NCBI GenBank assembly: GCA_964499935.1
Contig: CAZCMS010000013.1
Location: 1-12,814 of the forward strand
Source: CALBGR01 sp964499935
GTDB lineage: Bacteria; Patescibacteriota; Saccharimonadia; Saccharimonadales; UBA4665
Direction: 5' to 3'
Length of the DNA: 12,814 bases
Within the stretch, counting starts at the first letter, position 1, and each line of letters opens with the position of its first letter. A program made the position numbers and the translations under genes. A model generated the notes under the pieces. That model searched no databases. It had not been told where the DNA came from and worked only from the letters and a program-made list of their open reading frames with translations. This document shows positions 11,475 through 12,814 of this stretch, piece by piece.

Positions 11475-12647
11475 CTAGCGCCAAACGCGCCATTGATATG
11501 AGAACTCACCTCGTAATTGCTGGTTGTACTGCGAGACATATATTCTATTTCCCTCTACTGCCTCGACATACATTGCATGGCCCCATGTTCCTGCAGTCGT
11601 AATAGCTACATCACCTACTTGCGGAGTTCGATACACGTAACTTGCAGGAGCCTTAGAAACCCAATCCTTAGCATTGCCATAGTACATAGGAATACTTCGG
11701 CCAGAAGCCCCTACAGCCCAGGCTGCGTATGAAACACACTGTCTTGTACAATATCCCCATCCGTCTGGTGAATCAGGATACGCATCGTAGAATGAGCACG
11801 GACCAAGCTGCATACTGAAACCTGCATTTTTATGAGGGTAGCTATCCGGATTGAACGGATGCACTTGTCCAGGGACACGTATAAAGTACATGCCTCCGTC
11901 AGGAACAATACCCCCACTGTTTGCCGAACGTTGCGCTGCAATTAAGCGGTTAAGCTCGTCGATCTTGGACTGATTATTTTTTGTCTTCTGGTTAAACTCG
12001 TTTTGTTGCTGCTGATTCATGGCAAGAAGGTTCGCTTGTTCGGCGCGACTTGCGTCAACAACAGAACGCTGTTGCTGCAACGATTGAAGCAACACATCAA
12101 TCTGTTGTTTTTTGGCATTAAGCTCGTTCTGCAACTTTGCAATCTTGGTCATGGTCTCCTGAATCTTTCGTTGGACCGCATTGCGATATGTTTCTTTATC
12201 GACAAACTCACCTAAATCTTTACTTGTCGCAAGCATTTCTATAGTTGTCATTTCACCGTTAACATACATTGACTTAATGTTTTCGCCCAACACCGCTCGC
12301 TGCTTATCAAGCTCAAGCTCATGTTCTACAATCTGCTGCTCTAACGTGGCTCTTTGCGCTTCGTTCTGAGATATCTGGCCTTGCAACTGGTTAATTTGTG
12401 CCTGGAGTTGATCAATTGCATTTTGATAACTTGTAGCAGACTTGAGTAAATCCTTAACAGCTGCTTTGTTGGCAGCATTTTCTTGTCGGAGTGCCTGCAC
12501 CTGACTCTCAAGACTATCTGCGCCCGCCATACGCACACTACTAAATGAGCTGACGAGAACAATTCCCGCCAACAAAAATAGCAGCATTTTACCGCTGACA
12601 TTAACGAATAGTGATGATAAGTACTGTTTTGTGTATTTGTTTTGCAT
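11475..12647 (-). CDS. Secreted coiled-coil CHAP-domain peptidoglycan hydrolase, PcsB-like
   Basis: A 390-aa exported protein with the same plan and size as streptococcal PcsB (about 392 aa). A basic start and hydrophobic segment (about 20-36) end at MAGA-DS near 40-45, a likely signal peptidase site. A long Gln-rich coiled coil spans about 45-240, interrupted by the TTIEMLATSKDLGEFVDK stretch at 134-151 typical of PcsB-like hydrolases. A Gly/Pro linker follows. The CHAP domain (about 280-390) has catalytic Cys304 (YCTRQCVSYAAW) and His357 (TWGHAMYVE), with Asn375 as possible third member. In Gram-positives PcsB is activated by FtsEX at the division site; a similar role in septum splitting is inferred. 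FtsX is not visible in the window. No Shine-Dalgarno precedes the ATG, but a strong promoter lies at 12681-12709. Confidence 0.93.
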   Translation of the reverse strand: MQNKYTKQYLSSLFVNVSGKMLLFLLAGIVLVSSFSSVRMAGADSLESQVQALRQENAANKAAVKDLLKSATSYQNAIDQLQAQINQLQGQISQNEAQRATLEQQIVEHELELDKQRAVLGENIKSMYVNGEMTTIEMLATSKDLGEFVDKETYRNAVQRKIQETMTKIAKLQNELNAKKQQIDVLLQSLQQQRSVVDASRAEQANLLAMNQQQQNEFNQKTKNNQSKIDELNRLIAAQRSANSGGIVPDGGMYFIRVPGQVHPFNPDSYPHKNAGFSMQLGPCSFYDAYPDSPDGWGYCTRQCVSYAAWAVGASGRSIPMYYGNAKDWVSKAPASYVYRTPQVGDVAITTAGTWGHAMYVEAVEGNRIYVSQYNQQLRGEFSYQWRVWR

Positions 12648-12667
12648 AAGTTTTTTTATTTTAGTTT

Positions 12668-12679
12668 ATGCTTAAGCAT
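12668..12679. promoter_or_regulatory. Perfect 12-bp palindrome at the CHAP-gene transcription start
   Basis: ATGCTTAAGCAT is self-complementary over all 12 bases. It begins 1 nt after the -10 box of the minus-strand promoter and covers the expected start of transcription (about 12674), a typical place for a repressor operator. No second copy was noticed in the window. Confidence 0.55.
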
Positions 12680-12680
12680 T

Positions 12681-12709
12681 ATTATACTCTAAAAAATCCT
12701 GTGCGTAAA
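12681..12709 (-). promoter_or_regulatory. Promoter of the PcsB-like CHAP gene
   Basis: On the minus strand TTTACG (12704-12709, 4 of 6) and a perfect TATAAT (12681-12686) are separated by 17 bp. Transcription should begin near 12674 and give a leader of about 27 nt. The leader is A-rich before the ATG and lacks a Shine-Dalgarno. Confidence 0.72.
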
Positions 12710-12759
12710 CCCCATACTTTCAATATTTATCTCTTTTACGACTGCTGTTGGTTTATCCA

Positions 12760-12813
12760 TTACAACACCGGTGGCAACGTTGTAATCGCGTCGTACGCTG
12801 CATTATGTTCAGT
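12760..12813 (-). CDS. Possible 3' end of an upstream gene (very short, uncertain)
   Basis: On the minus strand the reading TEHNAAYDAITTLPPVL then TAA enters from the right edge and ends at 12760. Seventeen codons are too few to identify a family. A 23-codon reading frame (12689-12760, MDKPTAVVKEINIESMGFTHRIF) starts on the same bases as TAATG; if real it would be a coupled tiny gene, but its end runs through the CHAP promoter. The plus strand is also open here, so this call is weak. The rest of 12648-12814 holds only the CHAP promoter and palindrome. Confidence 0.25.
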   Translation of the reverse strand, partial: TEHNAAYDAITTLPPVL

Positions 12814-12814
12814 A

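Noticed and set aside
1..12814. tRNA genes, CRISPR arrays, insertion sequences, toxin-antitoxin or phage genes
   Set aside because: No cloverleaf-like sequence, spaced direct repeats, transposase motifs or att-like repeats were seen; all long frames are accounted for by the genes listed.

Overview
The window looks like a compact chromosomal segment of a Patescibacteria/CPR bacterium, most likely Candidatus Saccharibacteria (TM7). I infer this from short, tightly packed genes, short versions of housekeeping proteins, a TRM11-like THUMP methyltransferase directly upstream of rpmA, and an envelope set made of a PcsB-like CHAP protein and an S41 protease. The lineage was not confirmed by a search. 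TGA is used as a stop (918, 7413), which argues against the CPR groups that read TGA as glycine.

Left block, minus strand, 5822 down to 1. A nearly gap-free operon runs: flippase-like membrane protein, xseA, xseB, a membrane-anchored FAM173-like methyltransferase, a one-pass membrane protein with a Pro-rich tail, a histidine-kinase-like protein, a receiver protein, recO, and the 5' end of glycyl-tRNA synthetase. Gaps are 2-40 nt, or overlaps of 4-8 nt, until the 74-nt gap before the synthetase. The kinase-like and receiver proteins are adjacent, and both carry glutamate where the phospho-accepting histidine and aspartate should be.

Middle block, plus strand, 5862-7377. The TRM11-like methyltransferase and ribosomal protein L27 (rpmA) are transcribed divergently from the big operon. 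Two fully overlapping core promoters share a 39-bp intergenic gap, and each predicts a leaderless or nearly leaderless mRNA. A strong intrinsic terminator ends this unit.

Right block, minus strand, 12647 down to 7413. In order of transcription: a secreted PcsB-like coiled-coil/CHAP peptidoglycan hydrolase with a strong promoter and a perfect palindrome at its start; an S41 C-terminal processing protease; CTP synthase (pyrG); a canonical stand-alone receiver; and an acidic orphan protein with its own near-consensus promoter. The orphan's stop codon lies in the loop of the opposing rpmA terminator.

No RNA gene, transposon, CRISPR array or phage gene was seen, and no gene-free stretch exceeds 300 bases. 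The longest is 12648-12814 at the right edge, which holds the CHAP gene promoter and perhaps the tail of another gene. The best lead for something undescribed is the doubly degenerate two-component pair inside a DNA-repair/translation operon. Next are the FAM173-like enzyme and the divergent leaderless promoter pair.
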